Positions 25,933-33,810 of a stretch of 64,000 nt of DNA are shown here, one piece after another. Position 1 is the stretch's first letter; the number at the start of each line of letters is the position of its first letter. A program made the translations under genes and the position numbers. Source of the stretch: Pseudosulfitobacter sp. DSM 107133 (GTDB taxonomy: Bacteria; Pseudomonadota; Alphaproteobacteria; Rhodobacterales; Rhodobacteraceae); contig NZ_CP085155.1 in the NCBI RefSeq assembly GCF_022788695.1, forward strand, positions 434,001-498,000. Reading direction: 5' to 3'. The notes under the pieces are model-generated. The model made no database searches and was not told the origin of the DNA. It saw only the letters and a program-made list of their open reading frames with translations.

Positions 25933-26670
25933 TCAGGTGTTTCGGCTGTGATCCGTGACGCGCTGGCGGGCTTGCAGCAGGTGATAGGACATCGAAACCG
26001 CCGCAGCCTCGCTGTCGCCGGATTTAATCGCCTCAAGGATCTGGCGGTGCTCGCGCAGCACTGTGTCGATCCGTTCCTGCGAGCCTTCGCGCGTCAGCTT
26101 TTGCGCCACGTCGATGGCCTGGGCCACCACGTCGCGGGTGCTGTCCAGCATGACGGTAAATACAGGATTACCCGAGGCCTCGGCGATGGCGCGGTGAAAC
26201 AGATAGTCGGCCTCGACCGATGGCGTGCGCGCCTGCATTGAGGCCTCAAGCTCGGCCAGTTTGCTTTCGATCCGCGCGATGTCCTTGGCGCTGGCGCGCA
26301 AGGCGGCCATGCGGGCGGTTGCGTGCTCGACCGTCATGCGCGCCTCCATCGCGCGCATCAGACCGGCGACCGACCCGGCGGTGGCAAATTCGATCAGCTT
26401 TTCGGGCGGGCGGCGGCGCACGAACGATCCGACCCCGCGCCGCGCCTCGACCAGCCCGTCTTCTTGCAGCTTGCGCAGCGCGTCACGCACCACGGGGCGC
26501 GACACGCCAAAGGCGGTGGCGATCTTGTGTTCCGACGGCAGGCGTTCGCCCTGTTTCAGCGTGTTCGAAACGATCTGTTCAAGGATCTGGCCATAGAGTT
26601 GGTCCGCAAGCGTCTGGCGCTTCTTGATTGTCAGCTTCGGGTTGTCCATCTGCGGCCTTTCCTGTGTCAT
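25933..26670 (-). CDS. GntR-family regulator (FadR/FCD type), third
   Basis: 245 residues. HTH at about 20-90 (LADQLYGQILEQIVSNTLKQG, ATAFGVSRPVVRDALRKLQ, GVGSFVRRRP) and an FCD ligand domain with DYLFHRAIAEASGNPVF and LREHRQILEAIKSGD. Start at the ATG overlapping the larB stop (ATGA at 26667-26670); an internal ATG at 26649 is possible. Being third-from-last in the lar operon, it is co-expressed with the cofactor genes. Its operator was not identified. Confidence 0.85.
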   Translation of the reverse strand: MTQERPQMDNPKLTIKKRQTLADQLYGQILEQIVSNTLKQGERLPSEHKIATAFGVSRPVVRDALRKLQEDGLVEARRGVGSFVRRRPPEKLIEFATAGSVAGLMRAMEARMTVEHATARMAALRASAKDIARIESKLAELEASMQARTPSVEADYLFHRAIAEASGNPVFTVMLDSTRDVVAQAIDVAQKLTREGSQERIDTVLREHRQILEAIKSGDSEAAAVSMSYHLLQARQRVTDHSRNT

Positions 26671-27362
26671 GGCGCGGCTTTCGCGCGGCGCATCATGTTG
26701 GCCAGACGCACCGCAGCCGTCGCGGCCCCATAGCCGTTGTCGATGTTCACCACCGTCACCCCGGCGGCGCAACTGGCCAGCATCGCGTCCAGCGCCACCC
26801 GCCCGCCGGTGGCCACGCCATAGCCCACCGAGGTCGGCACGCCGATCACCACGCCGGGCACCAGCCCCGCCAGCACCGAAGGCAACGCCGCGTCCATGCC
26901 CGCAAAGACGATGACGATATCCATCTCGCGCAACTGTTCCTCGCGCGCCAGCAACCGCCACAGACCCGCGACCCCCACGTCTGAAATCGCGGTGGCGTCG
27001 AACCCGGCAAAGGCCAGTACCCGCTGTGCTTCGGCCATGGGACCGGCATCCGAGGTGCCCGCGCTGACCAGGGCAATGCGCGGCGTTGTGGCGGGTGTCG
27101 GCAATGCGCCCAGAATAGCGGTGCGCGACAGGGTGCAATAATCCAGCTGGTCGCGCAGGTCATCAGGCAATGCCGCGTGCTGCGCCGCGTCCAGTCGGGT
27201 CAGCAGCAACCGCCGCCCGTCGTGTATGGCATCGCGCAGGATGGCGGCGACCTGCGTGTCGCTCTTGTGGCCGCACAGCACGGCCTCTTCGATCCCGATA
27301 CGCGCGGCACGGTTGCGGTCGAATGTGACGTGGGGGTCGGAGTCGTGCGTGCTGTCAGACAT
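26667..27362 (-). CDS. larB: LarB: pyridinium biscarboxylate synthase of the nickel pincer cofactor
   Basis: Carboxylates and hydrolyses nicotinic acid adenine dinucleotide, the first step of nickel-pincer cofactor synthesis. 231 residues; the C-terminal AIR-carboxylase-like domain is clear: ALVSAGTSDAGPMAEAQRVL (near 98), SDVGVAGLWRLLA (near 125), VFAGMDAALPSVLAGLV (near 152), PTSVGYG and INIDNGYGAA-like VNIDNGYGAATAAVRLANMM at the end. Overlaps larE by 8 bp and the following gntR by ATGA. Located 9 kb from larA and larC, so the cofactor genes are split into two operons. Confidence 0.9.
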   Translation of the reverse strand: MSDSTHDSDPHVTFDRNRAARIGIEEAVLCGHKSDTQVAAILRDAIHDGRRLLLTRLDAAQHAALPDDLRDQLDYCTLSRTAILGALPTPATTPRIALVSAGTSDAGPMAEAQRVLAFAGFDATAISDVGVAGLWRLLAREEQLREMDIVIVFAGMDAALPSVLAGLVPGVVIGVPTSVGYGVATGGRVALDAMLASCAAGVTVVNIDNGYGAATAAVRLANMMRRAKAAP

Positions 27363-28137
27363 GAACGAAAGTGCTTCCTTGTTTGTACGCCTGCACCGTC
27401 ACGGGCAGGTCGCCGCCAATGGCCCCGCGCACCAGATCCTGCAAGGCCGCGCGGCGGTCGACGGTCAGGGCGTCGAACACCGCCCTCTCCAGCGCGATTT
27501 CCCAGCCGCCGTGCAACCGCCGACAGCGCAGGGTGATGTTCCCCAACGCGTCCCGCAACAGGGTTTCCACGCGGTCGATGGTGTGCAACTCCTCCGGCTC
27601 CACCCGCAGGCCGGTCTGGATCCGGCTGGCCAGACAGGGGGCGGCCGGCAGTTCGGCCAGATCGCCCAGCCCCAACGCCCGCGCCAGCGCCCGCACGTCC
27701 GATTTGGCCATGCCGGCAGCAACGAAGGGGTGGATCACATTGTGTTCCTCCGCCGCGATCAGGCCGGGGCGGTAGTCGGACAGATCGTCCGTGTTGGTCC
27801 CCGCCGCCACCACATCGCCCATGCGCGACAGGGTGCCATAGAGGTTAACCTTGCAGAAATAACAGCGGTTCACCGGATTGGCGCGATAGGACGGATCGTC
27901 AAACTCCCCCGATTGCACCAGCTTCAGGGTCAGCCCCCGCGCGGCGGCAAACTGATGCACGCGCGCCGTCGCCGCCGCAGGCACCGCAGGCGACACCGCA
28001 TGGCACAGGGTCACGCCGTCCGCCCCCCGCGCAATTGCCACCGCCGCCGACAGGGTCAGGCTGTCGATGCCGCCGCTCAGCGCCACGGTCAGCGACGCGG
28101 GCGCGGTCAGCGCATCTTGCAGGGCCAAGGGTAACAT
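27355..28137 (-). CDS. larE: LarE: sulfur transferase of the nickel pincer cofactor
   Basis: PP-loop enzyme that adenylates the pyridinium dicarboxylate and installs sulfur. 260 residues with the PP-loop SGGIDS (21-26), NRCYFCK with C92 and C95, and PCLASRI with C168. In the Lactobacillus enzyme a single Cys (176) is sacrificed as sulfur donor. The combination of C92, C95 and C168 resembles the three-cysteine LarE type that holds a [4Fe-4S] cluster and acts catalytically. Start ATG shares a base with the upstream gntR stop. Together with larB and larC this makes the cofactor pathway complete. Confidence 0.9.
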   Translation of the reverse strand: MLPLALQDALTAPASLTVALSGGIDSLTLSAAVAIARGADGVTLCHAVSPAVPAAATARVHQFAAARGLTLKLVQSGEFDDPSYRANPVNRCYFCKVNLYGTLSRMGDVVAAGTNTDDLSDYRPGLIAAEEHNVIHPFVAAGMAKSDVRALARALGLGDLAELPAAPCLASRIQTGLRVEPEELHTIDRVETLLRDALGNITLRCRRLHGGWEIALERAVFDALTVDRRAALQDLVRGAIGGDLPVTVQAYKQGSTFVHV

Positions 28138-28889
28138 CAGCTGCCCGCCGCTTTGATCTGCCGCAGGTTTCCCAACAGCCGCTGTCCCGACAGTTGCAGG
28201 TGCAGCCGCATCCGGTCGCGCGCCAGATCGCTGTCGCCCGCTACAATGGCCGCCGCAATGTCGTGATGTTCGGCCACCGCGTCGCGGCTGTTGCCGCCGC
28301 GCTCGACCGCCTTGAGCCGTCCGGCCAGCATGGTTTCGCGCAGGCTTGCGCCCAGATAATTGAATAGCCCCAGGTAATAATCGTTGCCCGTTGCATCGCT
28401 GACCGCGCGATGAAACCGCAGGTCGGCCTCAACCCCCTGAGATACGCCCGAGGTGCCGGTTTCAGCGTGGTCGAACATATCGGCGGCGGCCAGAATTTCG
28501 GCGCGGTGCGCATCGGTCGCGCGTTCGGCAGCAAAGGCGGCGGCCTCGATCTCCAGCCCCATGCGCAGTTCAAGAATATGCGACAGCTTGCGCAGGCTTT
28601 CCACGTCGTTCTTGTCGATGGCAAAGCCCATCTGGGGCCGGTCACTGGCCACAAAAGCGCCGCGCCCCTGCTGGCTGGACAGCATCCCTTCGGCCTTGAG
28701 CCGCGATACCGCTTCGCGCACCACGGTGCGGCTGACGTTCAGATCCTGCGCCAATGTGGTTTCCGACGGCAGCATTGATCCCACGGGCCAGTCGCCATTG
28801 ACCACATTGCTGCGCAACACTTCGGTCACCTGATCGCCCAGCGTCGCCCCCCGGGCCAGGGGGGCAGAGGTTAGAAATAGATCACTCAT
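28137..28889 (-). CDS. GntR-family regulator (FadR/FCD type), fourth
   Basis: 250 residues. HTH at 15-85 (GDQVTEVLRSNVVNGDWPVG, LNVSRTVVREAVSRLKAEGML, RGAFVASDRP) and an FCD domain with DLRFHRAVSDATGNDYY and AEHHDIAAAIVAGD. First gene of the larE-larB operon and divergent from the second TAXI transporter; the 265-bp gap contains TGACAA/TTGTCA operators. Start at ATG 28889 rather than an upstream in-frame ATG at 28919, because AAGGGG precedes it. Probably controls both the cofactor operon and the transporter operon. Confidence 0.86.
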   Translation of the reverse strand: MSDLFLTSAPLARGATLGDQVTEVLRSNVVNGDWPVGSMLPSETTLAQDLNVSRTVVREAVSRLKAEGMLSSQQGRGAFVASDRPQMGFAIDKNDVESLRKLSHILELRMGLEIEAAAFAAERATDAHRAEILAAADMFDHAETGTSGVSQGVEADLRFHRAVSDATGNDYYLGLFNYLGASLRETMLAGRLKAVERGGNSRDAVAEHHDIAAAIVAGDSDLARDRMRLHLQLSGQRLLGNLRQIKAAGS

Positions 28890-28924
28890 CGGCTTGCCCC
28901 TTTTACAGGATTGATACATCTGTC

Positions 28925-28950
28925 TGACAAGTTGTCAATATTGCTGACAA
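28925..28950. promoter_or_regulatory. FadR-type operator cluster, gntR-lar / TAXI divergent promoter
   Basis: Perfect palindrome TGACAA-G-TTGTCA (28925-28937) followed by a further TGACAA (28945-28950), so TTGTCA and TGACAA also pair across a 7-bp spacer. The TTGTC..GACAA pattern fits FadR/LldR-type GntR sites. It lies 35 bp upstream of the fourth GntR gene, consistent with autoregulation. Confidence 0.75.
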
Positions 28951-29154
28951 CTGAGCAAAAGCGCCCGTATTCCGTGAATTTTTCAGAATTCAACATGACA
29001 GCATCAGCCTATTTCGCGCTTTTTTGTATTTTTATTTGACAAGTAAGGATAAGCGGCACACCCTGCCCCAGCGTCGGCACAGCCGTGTCGCCACAGGAGG
29101 AGCAAGGCCGCAGACCTGCTGGCTTTGTCTATTTTCGAACTCGGGAGGGGTTTC

Positions 29155-30117
29155 ATGTCTTTCATTTCCAAAGCGGTCCGTCGTACCACGGCGGCCACAC
29201 TTATATTTGCCGCCGCAGGTGTTGCCGCGCAGGCCGAAGAATTTGTCATGGCCACCGGCCAGCAGGGCGGATCGTGGTATCCGGTCGGCGGCGCGATCAA
29301 GGCGATTGTCGAGCGGGAACACCCCGACATCACCATCACCGTGACCCCCGGCGCGGGTGTGTCCAACGTGGTCGGCGTGGACGCGGGCCGGTTTGCAATT
29401 GCCTTTGCCAACTCGATTTCGACGGTGGACAGCCTGACCGGCAAGGAACCGTTCCGCGAGGCCACCACCAACGTCTGCAACCTGGGCATCCTGTATCCGC
29501 AGTATTTCCAGATCGTCGCGCTGGCCGATTCCGGCATCAAGACCGTGGCCGACATGAAGGGCAAGGATCTGACCACGCAACAGCTGGGCAACACCGGCGA
29601 ATTCCTGACCCGCGAACTGCTGTCGACCGCCGGTCTGACCTATGACGATCTGGGCAGTGTCGCACACACGTCCTATTCTGACTCGGCCTCGCAGATGAAA
29701 GACGGCCACGCCGACTTTTTCACCCTCGGCTCGTCGCTGCCCACGGGTTCGGTGATGGACCTGTCCTCGTCGCGCAAGATCACGCTGGTGGATGTGGACC
29801 CCGAGACGTTCAAGCACTTCAAGGACCAGAACGCGGCCTTCCAATTGCGTGAAGTCAAGGCAGGCGTCTATCCCGGTTTCGACGAAGTGGTGCACGCCAT
29901 CAGCTATGACACGCATATGGTCGCGCCCTGTGACTACAACGGCGACACCATCAAGGCCGTGCTCAGCGCCATCGCCGACAACCCGGACAGCTTTGCCGCG
30001 ATCAGCAAGACCATGGCGAACCTGACCGTCGAGCAAATGGCGACCGACATCGGTATCCCCTTCCACCCCGCAGCCAAGGAATTCTACGCCGAACGTGGCG
30101 TGGCGGGCATGAATTAA
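29155..30117 (+). CDS. TAXI-family TRAP transporter solute-binding protein (second)
   Basis: 320 residues. Signal peptide (TTAATLIFAAAGVAAQAEE, cleavage near 27) then a TAXI domain with FVMATGQQGGSWYPVGGAIKA, GAGVSNVVGVDAGRF and SYDTHMVAPCDY. Start ATG 29155 follows GGGAGGGG. It is only distantly similar to the receptor at 11616, implying a different ligand. It opens an operon with a permease, a ThDP enzyme, a D-2-hydroxyacid dehydrogenase and a GST, so its ligand is probably a hydroxy- or keto-acid. Confidence 0.88.
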   Translation: MSFISKAVRRTTAATLIFAAAGVAAQAEEFVMATGQQGGSWYPVGGAIKAIVEREHPDITITVTPGAGVSNVVGVDAGRFAIAFANSISTVDSLTGKEPFREATTNVCNLGILYPQYFQIVALADSGIKTVADMKGKDLTTQQLGNTGEFLTRELLSTAGLTYDDLGSVAHTSYSDSASQMKDGHADFFTLGSSLPTGSVMDLSSSRKITLVDVDPETFKHFKDQNAAFQLREVKAGVYPGFDEVVHAISYDTHMVAPCDYNGDTIKAVLSAIADNPDSFAAISKTMANLTVEQMATDIGIPFHPAAKEFYAERGVAGMN

Positions 30118-30136
30118 TCCTGCCCTGATCTTCCGA

Positions 30137-30166
30137 ACGGGCGGGGCCAGTGGCCGCGCCCGTTTT
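30137..30166 (+). terminator. Intercistronic hairpin with U-run after the second TAXI receptor gene
   Basis: ACGGGCG pairs with CGCCCGT, and GGCC pairs with GGCC inside it after one G-G mismatch; loop AGT, then TTTT at 30163-30166. It sits 19 bp after the receptor stop and 38 bp before the permease start, so it probably reduces read-through into the permease genes. Confidence 0.72.
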
Positions 30167-30203
30167 GGCCATTCATCCTTACCAATTGCGCGGGGGACAT
30201 CCC

Positions 30204-32078
30204 ATGAGCCTGTCGATCCTCACCGGCAAGATGCCTGTTTTTGCCCGAATTTCACGGCTGATGCTGATCGGCATGGCCATGTGGCATTTGTATGTGGCTT
30301 TTGCCGGCCCGCCAAACCCCTACATCATGCGCGGCGTTCATGTGGCGCTGGCGCTGGTGCTGATCTATTGGACAACCGACCGGCGCGGCGTGCGCACCGA
30401 CACACCCGGCTGGATCGACGTGATCCTGGGGGCGGTGGCCATGAGTGCGGCGCTGTATCCATCGTTCAACCTGAATTACATCACCCAGCGGTTCCTGTAC
30501 GTTGACCCGCTGCTGCCCATCGACATCGTGGTGGGGATCACGCTGGTGGTACTGCTGCTGGAAGCGACACGGCGGATGCTGGGGCCGATGCTGCCGATCA
30601 CCGCGATGGCGTTCATGGCCTATGGGTTGATGTTCACGTCGACCCTGCCGTCGGTCATTCTGGAACAGCTGTTCATGACGCCCGAGGGCATCTTCGGCAT
30701 CCCGATTGCGGTGTCGGCAACCTATATGGTGCTGTTCATCCTGTTCGGATCGCTGGTCGAAAAGATGGGCGTGGGGCAGTTGTTCATGGACTTTGCCGTG
30801 GCGCTGACAGGCCGTCAGGCCGGCGGCCCGGCCAAGGTGGCCTGTGTCACTTCGGGCCTGTTCGGCTCGGTGTCCGGCTCGGCCGTGGCCAACGTGATGA
30901 CGACGGGCACGTTCTCGATCCCGCTGATGAAACGCATGGGCTTCAAACCCGCCTTTGCCGGCGCGGTTGAAGCTGTCGCCTCGACCGGCGGGCAGATCAT
31001 GCCGCCGGTGATGGGGGCCGCGGCCTTTGTCATGGCGGAATACCTGGGCGTGGGCTACCTGACCGTCGCCAAATACGCACTGGCCCCCGCGATCCTATTC
31101 TATGTGGCGCTGTTCGCCGCCGTGCATTTCGAGGCCAAACGCAAGGGCATTGGGTCGGTCCCCAAGGAAGACCAGATTCCGATCAAGGAAGTTCTCAGCG
31201 AACGCGGCCACCTGTTCATTCCGCTGATCGTCATCGTCGGCGTTCTTGTCATGGGCTATTCTGCCCCCTACGCGGCGCTGTGCGGCATCATCTCGGTCGT
31301 GCCGGTGGCCGCCATGCGCAAGACCACGCGCCATTACGTGACCGTCGAAAACATCCTGGACGCGCTGGAAAACGGCGCGCGCAACGTGCTGTCCATCGCG
31401 GCGGCCTGTGCCTGTGCGGGCATCGTTGTGGGTGTCATCGACATCACCGGCCTTGGCCTGACCTTCTCGAACTTTGTGATCGAAGCGGCTCAGGACCGTC
31501 TGGTGATCGCGCTGATCCTGTCGATGGTGGCGGGGATCATCCTGGGCATGGGGATGCCCACGACGCCTGCCTATATCGTGCAGGTGGCCCTGCTGGTGCC
31601 CGCACTGGTGAAACTGGGCGTGCAGGTCGAAGCGGCGCATTTGTTCGTGTTCTACTTTGCCATCCTGTCGGCCATCACGCCGCCCGTGGCCATGGCGGTC
31701 TATGCCGCCAACACCCTGTCCCACGCCAAGATCGTCGAGGCCAGCTGGGCCGCGGTCAAGCTGGGGGCCACGGGATTCATCGTGCCGTTCATGTTCGTCT
31801 ATGAACCCGCGATCCTGATGCAGGGCGACTGGGTGCACATTGCCATCGTCATCACGCAGGCCACCATTGGCGTCATCCTGCTGGCGGCGGCGCTGCAACG
31901 GTATTTCTTCGGGCGGATGGATCTGATCACCTCGGCGGTGCTGTTTGCCGCATCCTTGTGCCTGATCTATCCCGATTACCGGATCACGCTGGTGGGCCTT
32001 GCCATTGCAGGTGGCATTCTGGCACTGCAAAAGATGCGGCACCGCGATACGGTGCCGCCGACACCTGCCAACAACTGA
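30204..32078 (+). CDS. TRAP transporter fused permease, TAXI type (second)
   Basis: 624-residue membrane protein with fused DctQ- and DctM-like parts. Core motifs include SGLFGSVSGSAVANVMTTG (near 215), STGGQIMPPVMGAAAFVMAE (near 260) and GMGMPTTPAYIVQVALLVPAL (near 448). Start ATG 30204 behind GGGGGA. It pairs with the receptor at 29155. It lacks the extra loops of the permease at 12747, supporting separate origins of the two transporters. Confidence 0.9.
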   Translation: MSLSILTGKMPVFARISRLMLIGMAMWHLYVAFAGPPNPYIMRGVHVALALVLIYWTTDRRGVRTDTPGWIDVILGAVAMSAALYPSFNLNYITQRFLYVDPLLPIDIVVGITLVVLLLEATRRMLGPMLPITAMAFMAYGLMFTSTLPSVILEQLFMTPEGIFGIPIAVSATYMVLFILFGSLVEKMGVGQLFMDFAVALTGRQAGGPAKVACVTSGLFGSVSGSAVANVMTTGTFSIPLMKRMGFKPAFAGAVEAVASTGGQIMPPVMGAAAFVMAEYLGVGYLTVAKYALAPAILFYVALFAAVHFEAKRKGIGSVPKEDQIPIKEVLSERGHLFIPLIVIVGVLVMGYSAPYAALCGIISVVPVAAMRKTTRHYVTVENILDALENGARNVLSIAAACACAGIVVGVIDITGLGLTFSNFVIEAAQDRLVIALILSMVAGIILGMGMPTTPAYIVQVALLVPALVKLGVQVEAAHLFVFYFAILSAITPPVAMAVYAANTLSHAKIVEASWAAVKLGATGFIVPFMFVYEPAILMQGDWVHIAIVITQATIGVILLAAALQRYFFGRMDLITSAVLFAASLCLIYPDYRITLVGLAIAGGILALQKMRHRDTVPPTPANN

Positions 32079-32099
32079 ACCGAACGGAGCGTTTTCCAC

Positions 32100-33800
32100 A
32101 TGACCCAGACCACCCAGACCAAAAGCCGGACCGGCGGACAGGTTCTTGTTGACCAGCTTTTGATTCACGGGGCCGACCGCGCCTATTGCGTGCCCGGCGA
32201 AAGCTATCTGGAAGTGCTGGACGCGCTGCATGACGTGCAGGACCGGTTCACCCTGATCAACGCCCGCCACGAGGCGGGGGCCGCCAACATGGCCGAAACC
32301 CATGGCAAGCTGACAGGCCAGCCCGGCATCTGCATGGTCACCCGTGGCCCCGGTGCCTGTCATGCCGCCATCGGGGTGCACATCGCCCAGCAGGACAGCA
32401 CGCCGATGATCCTGCTGGTGGGCCAGATCGCCCGCGACACCACCGACCGCGAAGCGTTTCAAGAGGTCGATTACCGCGCCATGTTCGGCCCCATCGCCAA
32501 ATGGGCCACCCAGATCGACGACGCCCGCCGCATCCCCGAATACATGGCCCGCGCCTTTCGCGTCGCCACCTCGGGCCGCCCCGGCCCCGTCGTCATCTCG
32601 CTGCCCGAGGACATGCTGACGGATGTGGTGCAGGTCGCCGACGCGCGCCCCTACGCCGCCACCCACGCCGAACTGTCGGACAGCAGCCTCGAGGCGCTCA
32701 AGGCCGAGCTTGCCACCGCCGAACGCCCGCTGCTGCTGCTGGGCGGCTCGGGCTGGTCGGACGAAACCGCGGCCAACATCACCCGCTTTGCCGAGGCCAA
32801 CAAAATCCCCGTCACCACGTCCTTCCGCCGTCAGGACATCGTGAACAACCTGTCGCCGGTCTTTGCAGGCGACTTTGGCACCTCGACCGCACCCAGCCTG
32901 TACGCGCACCAGCGCGAGGCCGATCTGCTGGTGGTCATCGGCGCCCGTCTGGGTGAAATGACGACCAAAACCTATACCACCATCACGTCGCCCAACCCCG
33001 CGACCCGTCTGGTGCATGTCTACCCGGACGCGGACGAGATTGGCCGCGTCTATTCGCCCGACCTGGGTCTGGCCGCCGCCCCCGCATCCGTCGCCGCAGC
33101 ACTGGCAGATGTCGATCTGGGCCGCGCCGACGCATGGGGCAGCTGGTGTGAAACCCTGCACAACGACTACCTGACCGATTCCGAAGCCCCCAACGGCGGC
33201 GACTGGGAACTGGACATGGGCGTCGCCCTGACCCAGATCCGCGACAGCCTGCCCGACGACATGGTGGTCACGCTGGACGCGGGCAACCACACCGGCTGGG
33301 CGCAGCGTTTCCTGCGCTTTGGCCGTCCGGGGCGCATCATCGGGTCGACCTGTGGCGCGATGGGTTATTCCGTGCCCGCCGCCGTGGCCGCATCGCTGGA
33401 AAACCCCGACCGGCTGGCGCTGTCCTTTGTCGGGGACGGCGGTTTCATGATGAGCGGCAACGAACTGGCCACCGCCGCGCAATATGGCGGCTGTCCCATC
33501 GTTCTGGTGTTCAATAACGGCGTTTACGGCACCATCCGTATGCATCAGGAACGTGACCACCCCGAACGCGTGTCGGGCACAACGCTGAAAAATCAGGACT
33601 TTGTCAAAATGGCCGAAGGTCTGGGCGCATATGCCGAGCGTGTGACCAAAACCGCCGACTTTGCCGATGCCTTTGCCCGCGCCCGCGCGGCGGGCCGTCC
33701 GGCGGTGATCGAACTGGTGACAAACCCCGAACAGATCTCGACCCGCACCACGATCACCAAGCTGCGCGACGCCGCGAAACAAAAAGCAACCGCCGGATAA
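32100..33800 (+). CDS. Thiamine-diphosphate-dependent enzyme (acetolactate synthase-like)
   Basis: 566 residues with the three-domain pyruvate-oxidase fold. The catalytic Glu lies in NARHEAG (E58), and the ThDP/Mg motif GDGGFMMSGNELATAAQYGG...NN is near 445. No partner small subunit is encoded nearby, so ordinary acetolactate synthesis is unlikely. Members of this group decarboxylate, ligate or cleave 2-keto acids. In this operon it probably acts on a keto acid produced by the adjacent D-2-hydroxyacid dehydrogenase. The reaction cannot be named from sequence. Confidence 0.82.
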   Translation: MTQTTQTKSRTGGQVLVDQLLIHGADRAYCVPGESYLEVLDALHDVQDRFTLINARHEAGAANMAETHGKLTGQPGICMVTRGPGACHAAIGVHIAQQDSTPMILLVGQIARDTTDREAFQEVDYRAMFGPIAKWATQIDDARRIPEYMARAFRVATSGRPGPVVISLPEDMLTDVVQVADARPYAATHAELSDSSLEALKAELATAERPLLLLGGSGWSDETAANITRFAEANKIPVTTSFRRQDIVNNLSPVFAGDFGTSTAPSLYAHQREADLLVVIGARLGEMTTKTYTTITSPNPATRLVHVYPDADEIGRVYSPDLGLAAAPASVAAALADVDLGRADAWGSWCETLHNDYLTDSEAPNGGDWELDMGVALTQIRDSLPDDMVVTLDAGNHTGWAQRFLRFGRPGRIIGSTCGAMGYSVPAAVAASLENPDRLALSFVGDGGFMMSGNELATAAQYGGCPIVLVFNNGVYGTIRMHQERDHPERVSGTTLKNQDFVKMAEGLGAYAERVTKTADFADAFARARAAGRPAVIELVTNPEQISTRTTITKLRDAAKQKATAG

Positions 33801-33810
33801 AGGTCTGCCA

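Noticed and set aside
32100..33800. Naming the ThDP enzyme acetolactate synthase or glyoxylate carboligase
   Set aside because: No small subunit and no neighbouring valine/isoleucine or glyoxylate genes; only the fold and cofactor motifs are supported.
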